Positions 17,161-25,231 of a stretch of 64,000 nucleotides of DNA are shown piece by piece (within the stretch, counting starts at the first letter, position 1; each line of letters opens with the position of its first letter). Both the position numbers and the translations under genes were made by a program. Origin of the DNA: Glycomyces xiaoerkulensis (GTDB lineage Bacteria; Actinomycetota; Actinomycetes; Mycobacteriales; Micromonosporaceae); contig NZ_PGGV01000016.1 of assembly GCF_002798405.1 (NCBI RefSeq), positions 335,228 to 399,227 on the forward strand, read 5' to 3'. The notes beneath the pieces were generated by a model. That model saw nothing but the letters and a program-made list of their open reading frames with translations, did not search any database and was not told the DNA's origin.

Positions 17161-18038
17161 GCGAAGACTGGAACGCCGAGGCCCGGCTCGTGGCAGGCGG
17201 CCTCGACCCGCTGGCGGTGCGCGAGGCCGTACGGGACTACCTCGACGAGGACCTCTCCCCCGAGCGACGCGACGCCACCTCCGAGGCCGTGTTCGGGCCC
17301 GAGCACACCTCCGTGGTCGTCCTCGCCGCCCGCGCCGACGGCGTCCTGGCCGGCCTCCCGGTCGCCCACACCGTCTTCAGCGCCCTGTCCGGCGACGTCG
17401 AATTCACCTACCTCGCCGGCGACGGCGCGCGCATCCGGGAAGGCCGGGCGCTGGCCCGCATCGCCGGCCCCACCCGCGACCTGCTGGCCGCCGAGCGCAC
17501 CGCGCTCAACCTGCTGGGCCGCCTCAGCGGCATCGCCACCCACACCCGGCGCTTCGCCGACGTGCTCGCCGACTGGCCGACCACCGTGCTCGACACCCGC
17601 AAGACCACCCCGGGGCTGCGCGCGCTGGAGAAGTACGCCGTCCGCGTCGGCGGCGGCGACAACAAGCGCATGGGCCTGTTCGACGCCGCCATGATCAAGG
17701 ACAACCACAAGGAGGCGGCCGGATCGGTCTCCGACGCCTACCTGGCGGTGCGCTCGGCCGAGCCCGACATCGAGATCCAGGTCGAGATCGAGACCCTCGA
17801 GGAGGCGCTGGAGGCGGTCGCGGCCGGCGCGACGTTCCTGCTGTGCGACAACATGAACCCCAAGGAGCTGGCCGAAGTGGTCGACGCGGTCGGCGACCGG
17901 GCCGAACTGGAGGCGACCGGCCGGATCACCCTGGACACCGCGGTCGAATACGCCGAGACCGGGGTCCACTACCTCTCCGTCGGCGCCCTCACCCACTCCT
18001 CGCCCGTACTCGACATCGGACTCGACTTCGAGGAGTGA
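17157..18038 (+). CDS. nadC: Nicotinate-nucleotide pyrophosphorylase (quinolinate PRTase)
   Basis: Converts quinolinate and PRPP to nicotinate mononucleotide, 293 residues. Diagnostic motifs are ERTALNLLGRLSGIATHTRRF, VLDTRKTTPGLRALEKYAV (phosphoribosyl-binding Arg/Lys), GGGDNKRMGLFDAAMIKDNH and the C-terminal YLSVGALTHSSPVLDIGLDF. The ATG at 17157 overlaps the nadB stop as ATGA, implying coupling. It acts in the cytoplasm, downstream of NadB in the same pathway. Confidence 0.96.
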   Translation: MSEDWNAEARLVAGGLDPLAVREAVRDYLDEDLSPERRDATSEAVFGPEHTSVVVLAARADGVLAGLPVAHTVFSALSGDVEFTYLAGDGARIREGRALARIAGPTRDLLAAERTALNLLGRLSGIATHTRRFADVLADWPTTVLDTRKTTPGLRALEKYAVRVGGGDNKRMGLFDAAMIKDNHKEAAGSVSDAYLAVRSAEPDIEIQVEIETLEEALEAVAAGATFLLCDNMNPKELAEVVDAVGDRAELEATGRITLDTAVEYAETGVHYLSVGALTHSSPVLDIGLDFEE

Positions 18039-18042
18039 ACAC

Positions 18043-18804
18043 GTGCTGCTGTGCGTCGACATCGGCAATACCAACACCGTGCTGGCCGTGTTCGAGGGCG
18101 AGCACCTCAAGCACTCCTGGCGCATCCGCACCGACCCGGACGCGACCGCCGACGAGATCGGCGTGACCTTTCGGGCCCTCCTCGACGGCGACGGCGTGGA
18201 CATCACCGGGATCGCCCTGTCCTCCACCGTGCCGCAGCAGGGCGCCGAGGTCGGCAAGATGGTCCAGCGCTACTACCCGCACGCGCACCTGGTGTCGATC
18301 GCGCCGGGCGTCAAGACCGGCGTGCGGCTGAGCATCGACAACCCCAAGGAGGCCGGCCCGGACCGGATCGCGAACACCCACGCGGCCTTCCACCTCTACG
18401 GCGGCCCCTGCATCAGCATCGACTTCGGCACCTCCACCAACATCGACGTGATCTCCGAGAACGGCGACTTCCTGGGCGGCGCCTTCGCGCCGGGCATCGA
18501 GATCTCGATCGACGCGCTCGCGTCGCGGGCGGCGAACCTGCTGAAGATCCCGCTGGCGAAGCCGCGCGGCGTGATCGGCAAGAACACCGTCGAGTGCCTC
18601 CAGTCGGGAATGGTGTACGGCACCGCCGCCCAAGTGGACGGCCTGGTCCGCCGCATCACCGCCGAGCTGGACACGGTGCCGACCGCCGTGGTCGCGACCG
18701 GCGGCCTGGCCCCGCTGGTGATCGAGCAGTGCGAGACCGTGACCGCCTATGAGCCGAACCTGACCCTGCACGGCCTGCGGATGATCTTCGACCGCAACCG
18801 TTGA
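18043..18804 (+). CDS. coaX: Type III pantothenate kinase
   Basis: Phosphorylates pantothenate, the first committed step to CoA, 253 residues. The ATPase-fold motifs are CVDIGNTNTVLAVF at the N-terminus, GPDRIANTHAAF in the middle and SIDFGTSTNIDVI, with the family's GGAFAPGIEIS loop afterwards. The start is GTG at 18043, four bases after the nadC stop. It closes an operon that also makes pantothenate (panC, panD), so CoA and NAD precursors are made from one transcript. Confidence 0.95.
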   Translation: MLLCVDIGNTNTVLAVFEGEHLKHSWRIRTDPDATADEIGVTFRALLDGDGVDITGIALSSTVPQQGAEVGKMVQRYYPHAHLVSIAPGVKTGVRLSIDNPKEAGPDRIANTHAAFHLYGGPCISIDFGTSTNIDVISENGDFLGGAFAPGIEISIDALASRAANLLKIPLAKPRGVIGKNTVECLQSGMVYGTAAQVDGLVRRITAELDTVPTAVVATGGLAPLVIEQCETVTAYEPNLTLHGLRMIFDRNR

Positions 18805-18817
18805 GCGGCCCGCCGGG

Positions 18818-19750
18818 TCATTCGAGCGGACCGGCCACCGGGCCGTGCGCGAGGTGGACCGACCGGGCGCCGCCGCGCATCCGCAGGCGCCGCGCCAGCG
18901 CCGAGGCGTGCTTGGAGCCTTCGACCAGGAACAGGACCGTGGGGCCGGACCCGGACACGTGCGCCGCGAGCGCGCCCTCCTCGAGGCCGCCGTGCATGAG
19001 CGAGGCCAACTGCGGGCGCAGGCTCACCGCCGCGGCCTCCATGTCGTTGACCAGCAGCCGGGCGAGGTCGTCGGCGCCGACCCCGGACTCGAATGCCTTG
19101 ACGATCGGTTCGACGTCGTCGGAGAAGCGGCCGATGCCCTCGGCGCGGAGCCGGTCGACCTCCTCGTAGCACTCGGGGGTCGGGATCTGGGTGTCGGTGG
19201 TGGCCACGACCCAGTGCCACGATCCGCGGGCGTCGACCCGCGTGAGCTCCTCGCCGCGCCCGGCGCCGACGGCGACCCCGCCCTTGAGGCAGAACGGCAC
19301 GTCGGAGCCGAGTCCGGCGGCGAGCCGGTGCAGCTCGGCGTCGCCGATCTCGATCTCCCACAGGCGGGCGCAGGCCACCAGCGCGGCCGCGGCGTCGGCC
19401 GAGCCGCCGGCCAGGCCCCCGGCCACGGGGATGCGCTTGTGCAGGCGGAGACGCACGCCGGTTTCGATCTCGCCGTAGAGGGCGACCAACTGGGCGGCCT
19501 TGTGGGCGAGGTTGCTCTCGCCGGTCGGCAGCGTGTCGGCGCCCTCGCCGATGATCGTCAGCTCGACGCCGGGCTCGGACCGGCGCTCGGCGGTGACGGT
19601 GTCGTAGACCGATACCGCCTGGTAGACGGTGGCGAGCGCGTGGTATCCGTCCGCGCGGGCGTCGCCAACGCCCAGATGCGGATTGATCTTGGCCGGCACG
19701 TCGACGGTGACGGCCGCCTCGGGCGCGGCGGGTGCGGTCTGACCACTCAC
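18818..19750 (-). CDS. ispE: 4-diphosphocytidyl-2-C-methyl-D-erythritol kinase
   Basis: GHMP kinase of the non-mevalonate isoprenoid pathway, 310 residues. [16 protein letters not shown] holds the substrate-binding Lys/Asn, [19 protein letters not shown] is the phosphate-binding loop with its nearby catalytic residues, and [13 protein letters not shown] is the C-terminal GHMP motif. The ATG at 19750 overlaps the rsmA stop by four bases. rsmA-ispE is a common actinobacterial arrangement. The gene is convergent with coaX, with 13 bases between stops. Confidence 0.95.
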   Translation of the reverse strand: MSGQTAPAAPEAAVTVDVPAKINPHLGVGDARADGYHALATVYQAVSVYDTVTAERRSEPGVELTIIGEGADTLPTGESNLAHKAAQLVALYGEIETGVRLRLHKRIPVAGGLAGGSADAAAALVACARLWEIEIGDAELHRLAAGLGSDVPFCLKGGVAVGAGRGEELTRVDARGSWHWVVATTDTQIPTPECYEEVDRLRAEGIGRFSDDVEPIVKAFESGVGADDLARLLVNDMEAAAVSLRPQLASLMHGGLEEGALAAHVSGSGPTVLFLVEGSKHASALARRLRMRGGARSVHLAHGPVAGPLE

Positions 19751-20592
19751 GGGTCCTCCTTGGCTTCGGCGAGCGCGATGAACTCTGCGATGTCCAACGA
19801 CTCACCCCGGCGGGTAGGTTCGATCCCGGCGCGGGCGAGGACCGCCTCGGCGGCGCCGACCGACCCGGCCCAGGACTTGAGGGCCTGGCGGAGCATCTTG
19901 CGGCGCTGCCCGAAGGCGGCGTCGACGGCGGCGAAGACCTCGGCCCGGTCGGCTCGCGGCGACTCGATCCGCTCGAAGGCAACCAGTCCACTGGAGACGT
20001 TGGGCATCGGCCAGAATACGTTGGCCGAGACCGAGCCGGCGCGCCTGGCCTTGGCGTACCAGGCCAGTTTGACCGACGGGGCGCCGTAGATCTTGGACCC
20101 GGGTCCGGCGGTCAGCCGGTCGGCGACCTCCTTCTGGACCATGACCAGGCCGCCGGTGAGGCCGGGGAAGGTCTCGAGGGCGTGCAGGACGACCGGGACG
20201 GCGACGTTGTAGGGAAGGTTCGCGACCAGCACCGTGGGCGGCTCGGGCAGGTCGCCGGGGGCGATGCGGGCGGCGTCGGCCTCGACGACGGTCAGCCGGC
20301 GGTGCTCGGCCGGCGCCCGGTGGGCGACGGTCGTGGGCAGGGCCAGGGCCAGTTTCGGGTCGATCTCGACGGCGATCACGCGGCGGGCGGTCTCGATGAG
20401 CGCCAGTGTGAGCGAGCCGACTCCCGGTCCGACCTCCATGACGACGTCGTCGGGCCCGAGGTCGGCCGCGGCGGCGATGCGGCGCACGGTGTTGGCGTCG
20501 ACGACGAAGTTCTGCCCCCACTTCTTGGCGGGCCGGATGCCCAGGCCCCGGGCCAGGGTCCGGATGTCGGACGAGGTCAGCAGCCGGGCCAT
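19747..20592 (-). CDS. rsmA: 16S rRNA (adenine1518/1519-N6) dimethyltransferase
   Basis: Dimethylates two adjacent adenines near the 3' end of 16S rRNA, 281 residues. The [14 protein letters not shown] entry, SAM motif [16 protein letters not shown], acidic VIAVEIDP and catalytic [10 protein letters not shown] are all present. The C-terminal helical domain includes [12 protein letters not shown]. It sits between prfC (ending 1 base upstream) and ispE (overlap), so all three probably share a transcript. Confidence 0.95.
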   Translation of the reverse strand: MARLLTSSDIRTLARGLGIRPAKKWGQNFVVDANTVRRIAAAADLGPDDVVMEVGPGVGSLTLALIETARRVIAVEIDPKLALALPTTVAHRAPAEHRRLTVVEADAARIAPGDLPEPPTVLVANLPYNVAVPVVLHALETFPGLTGGLVMVQKEVADRLTAGPGSKIYGAPSVKLAWYAKARRAGSVSANVFWPMPNVSSGLVAFERIESPRADRAEVFAAVDAAFGQRRKMLRQALKSWAGSVGAAEAVLARAGIEPTRRGESLDIAEFIALAEAKEDP

Positions 20593-20593
20593 G

Positions 20594-22198
20594 TCAGTCC
20601 CGGCCGCCGGCGAGGAGCGGTTCGAGTTTGACGTCGGGGTAGTCGTTGGCGATGGTCTGGATGCGGTACTTGTTCGGCATGGCGACCAGGTGGGCGCCGT
20701 CGCGGGGCCGGTCGAACACCTCGACGCCGGGGGCGTTCCGGAGCCGCTTGGCGCCGTCGTCGTCGGTGAGCCGGGCCAGCCTGTAGGGCAGGTGGTCGAT
20801 GGCCGCGGGGACGTCGAACTCGGCGGCCAGGCGAGCGAGCGTGACCTCGAACTGGAGGGGGCCGACGGCGGCCAGCACCGGCGTGGCGTCGCCGCGCCGC
20901 TCGGAGTAGAGGACCTGCACCACGCCCTCGGCGTCGAGTTGAGAGATGCCGCGGCGGAATCGCTTGGCCTTGGAGGTGTCGTGCATCTGGAGGGCGCCGA
21001 AGTGCTCGGGCGCGAACGCCGGCAGCGGCGGGAACTCGACGGGCTTGCCGGCGTAGATGGTGTCGCCGACGGCCAGGCCGGAGGCGTTGACCAGGCCGAT
21101 GATGTCGCCCGGCCACGCCTCTTCGAGCGTGCCGCGGGAGGAGCCGAAGAGGGTCTGGGCGTATTTGGTGGACATGGTGCGCTTGCCCTGGGCCTGGGTG
21201 ACCTGCATGCCGCGTTCGAAACGGCCCGAGCAGATGCGGACGAAGGCGAGCTGGTCGCGGTGGGAGGCGTTCATGTTGGCCTGGGACTTGAAGACGAACC
21301 CGGAGAATCCCGCTTCCAGGTCGCGGGGCGCGCCGGAGACGTCTTCGCGGGCGTACGGCGAGGGGGCGATGTCGACCAGCAGATCGAGCAACTGCCCGAC
21401 CCCGAAGTGGACCAGGGCGGCGCCGAACAGGGTGGGGGTGGTCTGACCCTCCTCGAACGTTTTCTGGTCGAAGTCGGCCTCGACCTCGCCGAGCAGTTCG
21501 GACTCCTCGACCGCGCGCTCGAAGTCGTCGCCGAACCGGTCGGCGGCGGTGTCGGCGTCGAGGGCTTCGGTGACGGCGAGCTGCTGCCCGCCGGGGGAGC
21601 GCTCGTAGCGGATCATGCCGGGGGCGCGGCTGCCGCCGATGGCGGTCCGTTCGACGACACCGCGGAACTCGCCGCCGATGCCGACCGGCCAGGTGACCGG
21701 GGTCGGCTTGATGCCGATGCGGTCCTCGATCTCCTCGAGCAGTTCGAGGGCGTCCTTGGCGGGGCGGTCCCACTTGTTGATGAAGGTGATGACGGGGATG
21801 CGGCGGGCCCGGCAGACCTCGAACAGTTTGAGGGTCTGCGGTTCGAGGCCCTTGGCGGCGTCCAGGAGCATGACCGCGGCGTCCACGGCCGTCAGGACCC
21901 GGTAGGTGTCCTCGGAGAAATCGGCGTGGCCGGGCGTATCGAGGAGGTTGACGACGCAGTCGCGGTATTCGAACTGCAGCGTCGCCGAGGTGATGGAGAT
22001 GCCGCGGTCTTGCTCCATGGACATCCAGTCGGAGACGACGCCTTTGCGGCCGCCCTTGCCGTGGACGGCGCCGGCCGAGGAGATGGCCTGGCCGTGGAGG
22101 GCGAGGGCCTCGGTGATCGTCGACTTTCCCGCGTCGGGGTGGGAGATGACGGCGAAGGTGCGACGACGTGCGGATTCGGCCGTGATTTGGCTGGACAT
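20594..22198 (-). CDS. prfC: Peptide chain release factor 3
   Basis: Translational GTPase that recycles RF1/RF2 after termination, 534 residues, full length. The G1 motif is [15 protein letters not shown] and the G2 region is [15 protein letters not shown]3 is [18 protein letters not shown] and G4 is [20 protein letters not shown]. The RF3-specific middle contains [17 protein letters not shown], and the C-terminal domain 3 follows. It heads the prfC-rsmA-ispE operon, since its stop lies one base before the rsmA ATG. prfC is absent from many bacteria, so its linkage to rsmA is notable but not unprecedented in my judgement. Confidence 0.95.
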   Translation of the reverse strand: MSSQITAESARRRTFAVISHPDAGKSTITEALALHGQAISSAGAVHGKGGRKGVVSDWMSMEQDRGISITSATLQFEYRDCVVNLLDTPGHADFSEDTYRVLTAVDAAVMLLDAAKGLEPQTLKLFEVCRARRIPVITFINKWDRPAKDALELLEEIEDRIGIKPTPVTWPVGIGGEFRGVVERTAIGGSRAPGMIRYERSPGGQQLAVTEALDADTAADRFGDDFERAVEESELLGEVEADFDQKTFEEGQTTPTLFGAALVHFGVGQLLDLLVDIAPSPYAREDVSGAPRDLEAGFSGFVFKSQANMNASHRDQLAFVRICSGRFERGMQVTQAQGKRTMSTKYAQTLFGSSRGTLEEAWPGDIIGLVNASGLAVGDTIYAGKPVEFPPLPAFAPEHFGALQMHDTSKAKRFRRGISQLDAEGVVQVLYSERRGDATPVLAAVGPLQFEVTLARLAAEFDVPAAIDHLPYRLARLTDDDGAKRLRNAPGVEVFDRPRDGAHLVAMPNKYRIQTIANDYPDVKLEPLLAGGRD

Positions 22199-22303
22199 GG
22201 ATTCCTCAAGGTAAGACGTGTGGTTCGGACCCGACGATCAACGATAGCCGTGACCTGCGGCCGGTCCGGTCGGGCGCGGGCCGGGGACGGCCGGCGGCCC
22301 CGG

Positions 22304-22765
22304 TCAGGCGCCCGAGGAGAGCTCGTTCTTCACGATGCCGGCGACGACCTTGCCCTCGGCCCGCCCTGCCACCTTCGGCTGCACGGCCTTCATGGCCTTC
22401 CCCATGTCGCCCGGTCCGGCGTAGCCGCCCTCGGCGATCACGTCACGGACCATTTCCGTGAGTTCGGCCTCACTCAGCGGCTCCGGCAGGTAGCGCTTGA
22501 TGACCGCCTCCTCGGCCAGCTCGGCCTCGGCCTGCTCGGGCCGCCCGCCCTCCTGGAACGCCTCGGCGGCCTCGCGGCGCTGCTTGGCCTGCTTGGTGAG
22601 CACCTTGACGACTTCGTCGTCGCCGAGCTCGCGGGCGGCCTTGCCCGAGACCTCTTCGTTCCGGACCGCCGACAGCACCATCCGCAGAGTGCCCAGCGTC
22701 ACCTTGTCCCGTGACTTGAGCGCATCTCTCATATCCGTTTCCAACTGGGTCTTTAGTCTGCTCAT
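22304..22765 (-). CDS. GatB/YqeY domain protein
   Basis: Cytoplasmic protein of 153 residues of the YqeY family, which shares the C-terminal helical domain of GatB and is thought to contact tRNA. The start MSRLKTQLETDMRDALKSRD, the VIKRYLPEPLSEAEL segment and the terminal GDMGKAMKAVQPKVAGRAEGK are all family hallmarks. The ATG at 22765 lies 24 bases from the divergent phosphoesterase start, so the two promoters must overlap. The long open frame upstream is antisense to that gene. Confidence 0.92.
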   Translation of the reverse strand: MSRLKTQLETDMRDALKSRDKVTLGTLRMVLSAVRNEEVSGKAARELGDDEVVKVLTKQAKQRREAAEAFQEGGRPEQAEAELAEEAVIKRYLPEPLSEAELTEMVRDVIAEGGYAGPGDMGKAMKAVQPKVAGRAEGKVVAGIVKNELSSGA

Positions 22766-22789
22766 AGAACGACAATCTACCGTTGGGGT

Positions 22790-23686
22790 ATGAAGATGAG
22801 CCGTGGCCTTGCCGCAGCAGCCGGAATCGGGGTCGGCGCCGGGGCGCTGGCACTCACGTACGCCTCGCTCTATGAGCGGGTCCAATACACGCTCCGCCAC
22901 TTCGCGGTGCCGGTGCTGCCACCGGACGCCGAACCGATCCGAGTCCTGCACATCTCCGACCTTCACATGACGCCGGGGCAGGTCAGGAAGGCGCACTGGG
23001 TGGCGTCGCTGGCCGCGCTCGACCCTGACCTGGTCCTGCTCACCGGCGACAACCTCGGCCACCCGGAGTCGCTCGACCTGGTGTCGAAGACCCTGCGGCC
23101 GCTGTTCAAGGCCCCCGGGGCGTTCGTGTTCGGCTCGAACGACTACTACGCGCCGGTGTTCAAGAACCCCTTCCAGTACTTCAACCCGAACCACAAGCAC
23201 AGGTACGGCGAGCCGCTGCCGACCGAGGACCTGCATAAGATCCTCGTCGACGGCGGCTGGACCGACCTGAACAACGCCTCCGCCGACGCGGTCGTCTCGG
23301 GCCTGAACGTCCACTTCGCCGGCGTGGACGACCCGCACTTCGACCTCGACGACTACGACCTCGTGGCAGGCCGGGTCCCGAAGGACACCGACCTGTCGAT
23401 CGGTCTGACCCACACGCCCGAGCCGCGCGTGCTGGACGCCTTCGCGGCCGACGGCTACGACTTCGCGGCCGCCGGCCACACGCACGGCGGCCAGGTCTGC
23501 ATGCCGGGCGTGGGCGCCCTGGTCACCAACTGCGGCATCGACCGCGCGCGCGTGAAGGGCCTCCACACGTGGGACGACATGTTGATCCACGTCTCCGCGG
23601 GCCTGGGGACGTCCCCGTACGCGCCGGTCCGATTCGCCTGCGCCCCGGAGGCCAGCCTGCTCACCTTCGTCCCCACCGAGCGCTGA
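22790..23686 (+). CDS. Metallophosphoesterase, membrane-anchored
   Basis: Calcineurin-like phosphoesterase of 298 residues. An uncleaved N-terminal hydrophobic segment (residues 5-27) probably anchors it with the catalytic part outside. The metal ligands are visible as HISDLHM, TGDNLGH, GSND, GLTHTPEP and AAGHTHGGQVCMPG. The family includes enzymes acting on lipids, nucleotides and cell-wall precursors; the substrate here is unknown. It is divergent from YqeY and is followed by a strong nested hairpin. Confidence 0.88.
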   Translation: MKMSRGLAAAAGIGVGAGALALTYASLYERVQYTLRHFAVPVLPPDAEPIRVLHISDLHMTPGQVRKAHWVASLAALDPDLVLLTGDNLGHPESLDLVSKTLRPLFKAPGAFVFGSNDYYAPVFKNPFQYFNPNHKHRYGEPLPTEDLHKILVDGGWTDLNNASADAVVSGLNVHFAGVDDPHFDLDDYDLVAGRVPKDTDLSIGLTHTPEPRVLDAFAADGYDFAAAGHTHGGQVCMPGVGALVTNCGIDRARVKGLHTWDDMLIHVSAGLGTSPYAPVRFACAPEASLLTFVPTER

Positions 23687-23761
23687 ACCCGAAGCGCACT
23701 CGGCCTGTGACGGGGTCCGGCCCGGCCGGACCCCGTTCGACGCAGACGGTGCGCTTCGGGT
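23687..23761. terminator. Nested double hairpin after the phosphoesterase gene
   Basis: An outer perfect inverted repeat of 13 bp, ACCCGAAGCGCAC (23687-23699) against GTGCGCTTCGGGT (23749-23761), encloses an inner 11-bp perfect hairpin, ACGGGGTCCGG (23710-23720) against CCGGACCCCGT (23726-23736). The inner hairpin is a credible terminator for the phosphoesterase transcript, although no long T-run follows. The outer arms are an extra structure not needed for termination and end 56 bases before the tRNA gene. Confidence 0.6.
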
Positions 23762-23816
23762 AACATTTGATCCCGGTGTGGGTGCCCCGGCGTGCTCACG
23801 GATAAGCGAATACCTT

Positions 23817-23893
23817 CGGGTTGTGGCGCAGCTTGGTAGCGCACCTCGTTCGGGACGAGGGGGTCGCAGGTTCAAATCCTGTCAACCCGACCA
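23817..23893 (+). tRNA. tRNA-Pro, anticodon CGG
   Basis: A complete 77-base cloverleaf with encoded CCA. The acceptor strands are CGGGTTG and CAACCCG, followed by discriminator A and CCA. The D-arm is GCGC...GCGC, the anticodon stem CCTCG/CGAGG encloses the loop TTCGGGA with anticodon CGG at 23851-23853, and the T-loop is TTCAAAT. It reads proline codon CCG. The 3' half from 23850 onward is the left attachment site of the mobile element, which supplies the 3' end so that the tRNA stays intact. Confidence 0.97.
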
Positions 23894-23894
23894 A
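23850..23894 (+). repeat. attL: 45-bp direct repeat within tRNA-Pro
   Basis: This 45-base segment from the anticodon loop to one base past CCA is repeated without mismatch at 37924-37968. Identity begins at the T just before the anticodon and stops after CCAA. It is the left boundary of the integrated element, and the crossover must lie inside it. A tRNA 3' half is the classic target of tyrosine integrases. Confidence 0.93.
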
Positions 23895-24185
23895 AGAATC
23901 CCAGCTCAGGCTCTGTCTTCGACGGGGCCTGACTGGTTTCCGAACCGGCCTGGCTAGCGCCTGGTTAGTGAAACACAACGTCAGTTCGTGATAGTAGCTG
24001 TAAGCCCGAGGGTTGGCGAAGTGACCTTGGACACTCCGTTGGTCTGTGCTGATTGCTTCGTCAACTCCCGTGGGCAACGCGCGGTGTGGCCGCTTAGCGC
24101 GCGTCTCTCCTGCTGACGTTCCTTCGGTGACACCGGGCCAGCCAGTCGATGCAACCAGTTTCTTAGTTTGGTTGTGGTGCTTGGG
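23895..24185. other. Non-coding left end of the element, with arm-type repeat
   Basis: No credible gene is seen here. Just inside attL lies TCAGGC...GCCTGA, a weak hairpin. At 23962-23968 is TGGTTAG (in CTGGTTAGTG), preceded by a variant CTGGCTAGC; the same heptamer recurs beside the integrase at the right end, in both orientations. These are plausible integrase arm sites. The rest, to the start of the HNH gene, shows no clear structure. Confidence 0.4.
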
Positions 24186-25151
24186 ATGTCATACCCGTCG
24201 GATAGAACCATTGGCATGCCCTACAACCAGTTCTACAACCTGACGGTCGGTGAAGCGATCTATGAGAAGGTCCAGGTGATCGCAGATTGCGCGATCGGGA
24301 AAGGCCGGTCTGAAGCTCTCGGGCGCGGTGCGTTCATCGAACTTCCTGTGGTGGTTCAGTTGCTCCAAGCAATGAGCATGGGTGATGCTTCGATTGATGA
24401 AGTGCGTGAGGTCTTGGAAGATGTTGCCCAGGATGTTGCCCCAGAGCCTGGGCTGATGGGCGGCTGTTGTTCCATGTGCGCCTACTCCTACGACAGTTAC
24501 CTGAAGGTTTGGGATAATTTCGATAGGCATTTCGCGCAACAAGAGCTGCTTGAGGAGGCGCGGACCAACTTCGACATCGTGGTCACCAAGAATCGAATTC
24601 ACGCTGCTGACTGCGGCTCGGCCAGAATTCATCTTCCAAGCCCTCCAATGCGGTTGGAGGACTTCACGCATGGTGGGTATGTAGGAGACCGTCCGGGGCC
24701 GTATGCTCTCTTGGCATATGAGGAGTTGGATGAATGGCTGGCGCGAAATACTGCGAAGAGCGGACGACGGAAATTCTGCAAGCGCTGCGTTGCACGGATT
24801 CCTGGTGCCATTGAGAAGTTCGCAAAGGCGGACCCGATCTGCTGGGAATGGCCCGTTAGATCGCTAGAGAACTTGGACCCGGAATCGTATGAAGGGTTCA
24901 AGATCATGGAGGAATGGCAGAATGGCAGGTGCGCCGCATGCGGTATCTATGCTGATCTGGTTCTCGACCATGATCACGAAACTGGCCTCGTTCGAGGTTG
25001 GCTCTGCCGAAGCTGCAATGTGCGTGAAGGCAGTCGGCATGACACGAGCGCGATGATATCGAATTACCGAAAGAAGAACCCGGCAACGATTCTTGGTATA
25101 CGAATTCCTTTCTATGTCGTAAAGGATCATCAACTTCGAGAAGGAAAGTGA
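24186..25151 (+). CDS. HNH / endonuclease VII-like protein
   Basis: Protein of about 320 residues from ATG 24186 (an ATG at 24216 is equally possible; neither has a good ribosome site). The C-terminal domain NGRCAACGIYADLVLDHDHETGLVRGW, then LCRSCNVREG, matches the recombination endonuclease VII family, with two Cys pairs for zinc and an HDHE catalytic core. The first 230 residues are unrecognised but contain further Cys pairs (CCSMCAY, FCKRCV). The coding sequence has a clearly lower GC content than the host, so it was acquired from elsewhere. It is cargo at the left end of the element, convergent with the relaxase gene. It may act in defence or in element maintenance, which cannot be decided. 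Confidence 0.75.
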   Translation: MSYPSDRTIGMPYNQFYNLTVGEAIYEKVQVIADCAIGKGRSEALGRGAFIELPVVVQLLQAMSMGDASIDEVREVLEDVAQDVAPEPGLMGGCCSMCAYSYDSYLKVWDNFDRHFAQQELLEEARTNFDIVVTKNRIHAADCGSARIHLPSPPMRLEDFTHGGYVGDRPGPYALLAYEELDEWLARNTAKSGRRKFCKRCVARIPGAIEKFAKADPICWEWPVRSLENLDPESYEGFKIMEEWQNGRCAACGIYADLVLDHDHETGLVRGWLCRSCNVREGSRHDTSAMISNYRKKNPATILGIRIPFYVVKDHQLREGK

Positions 25152-25231
25152 CTCATCCGTCGCGGGAGGCGCTTCCGTCTCAGCGAATGAGCATGCAAAG
25201 GAACCTGGACCAGCCAGTTTCCCCATATCGA

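Noticed and set aside
20234..22714. 826-codon plus-strand open frame opposite rsmA and prfC
   Set aside because: It crosses three well-supported minus-strand genes and has only compositional repeats.
23897..23940. tRNA-like or second tRNA gene just after tRNA-Pro
   Set aside because: Only a weak 6-bp hairpin (TCAGGC/GCCTGA) is present, with no cloverleaf.
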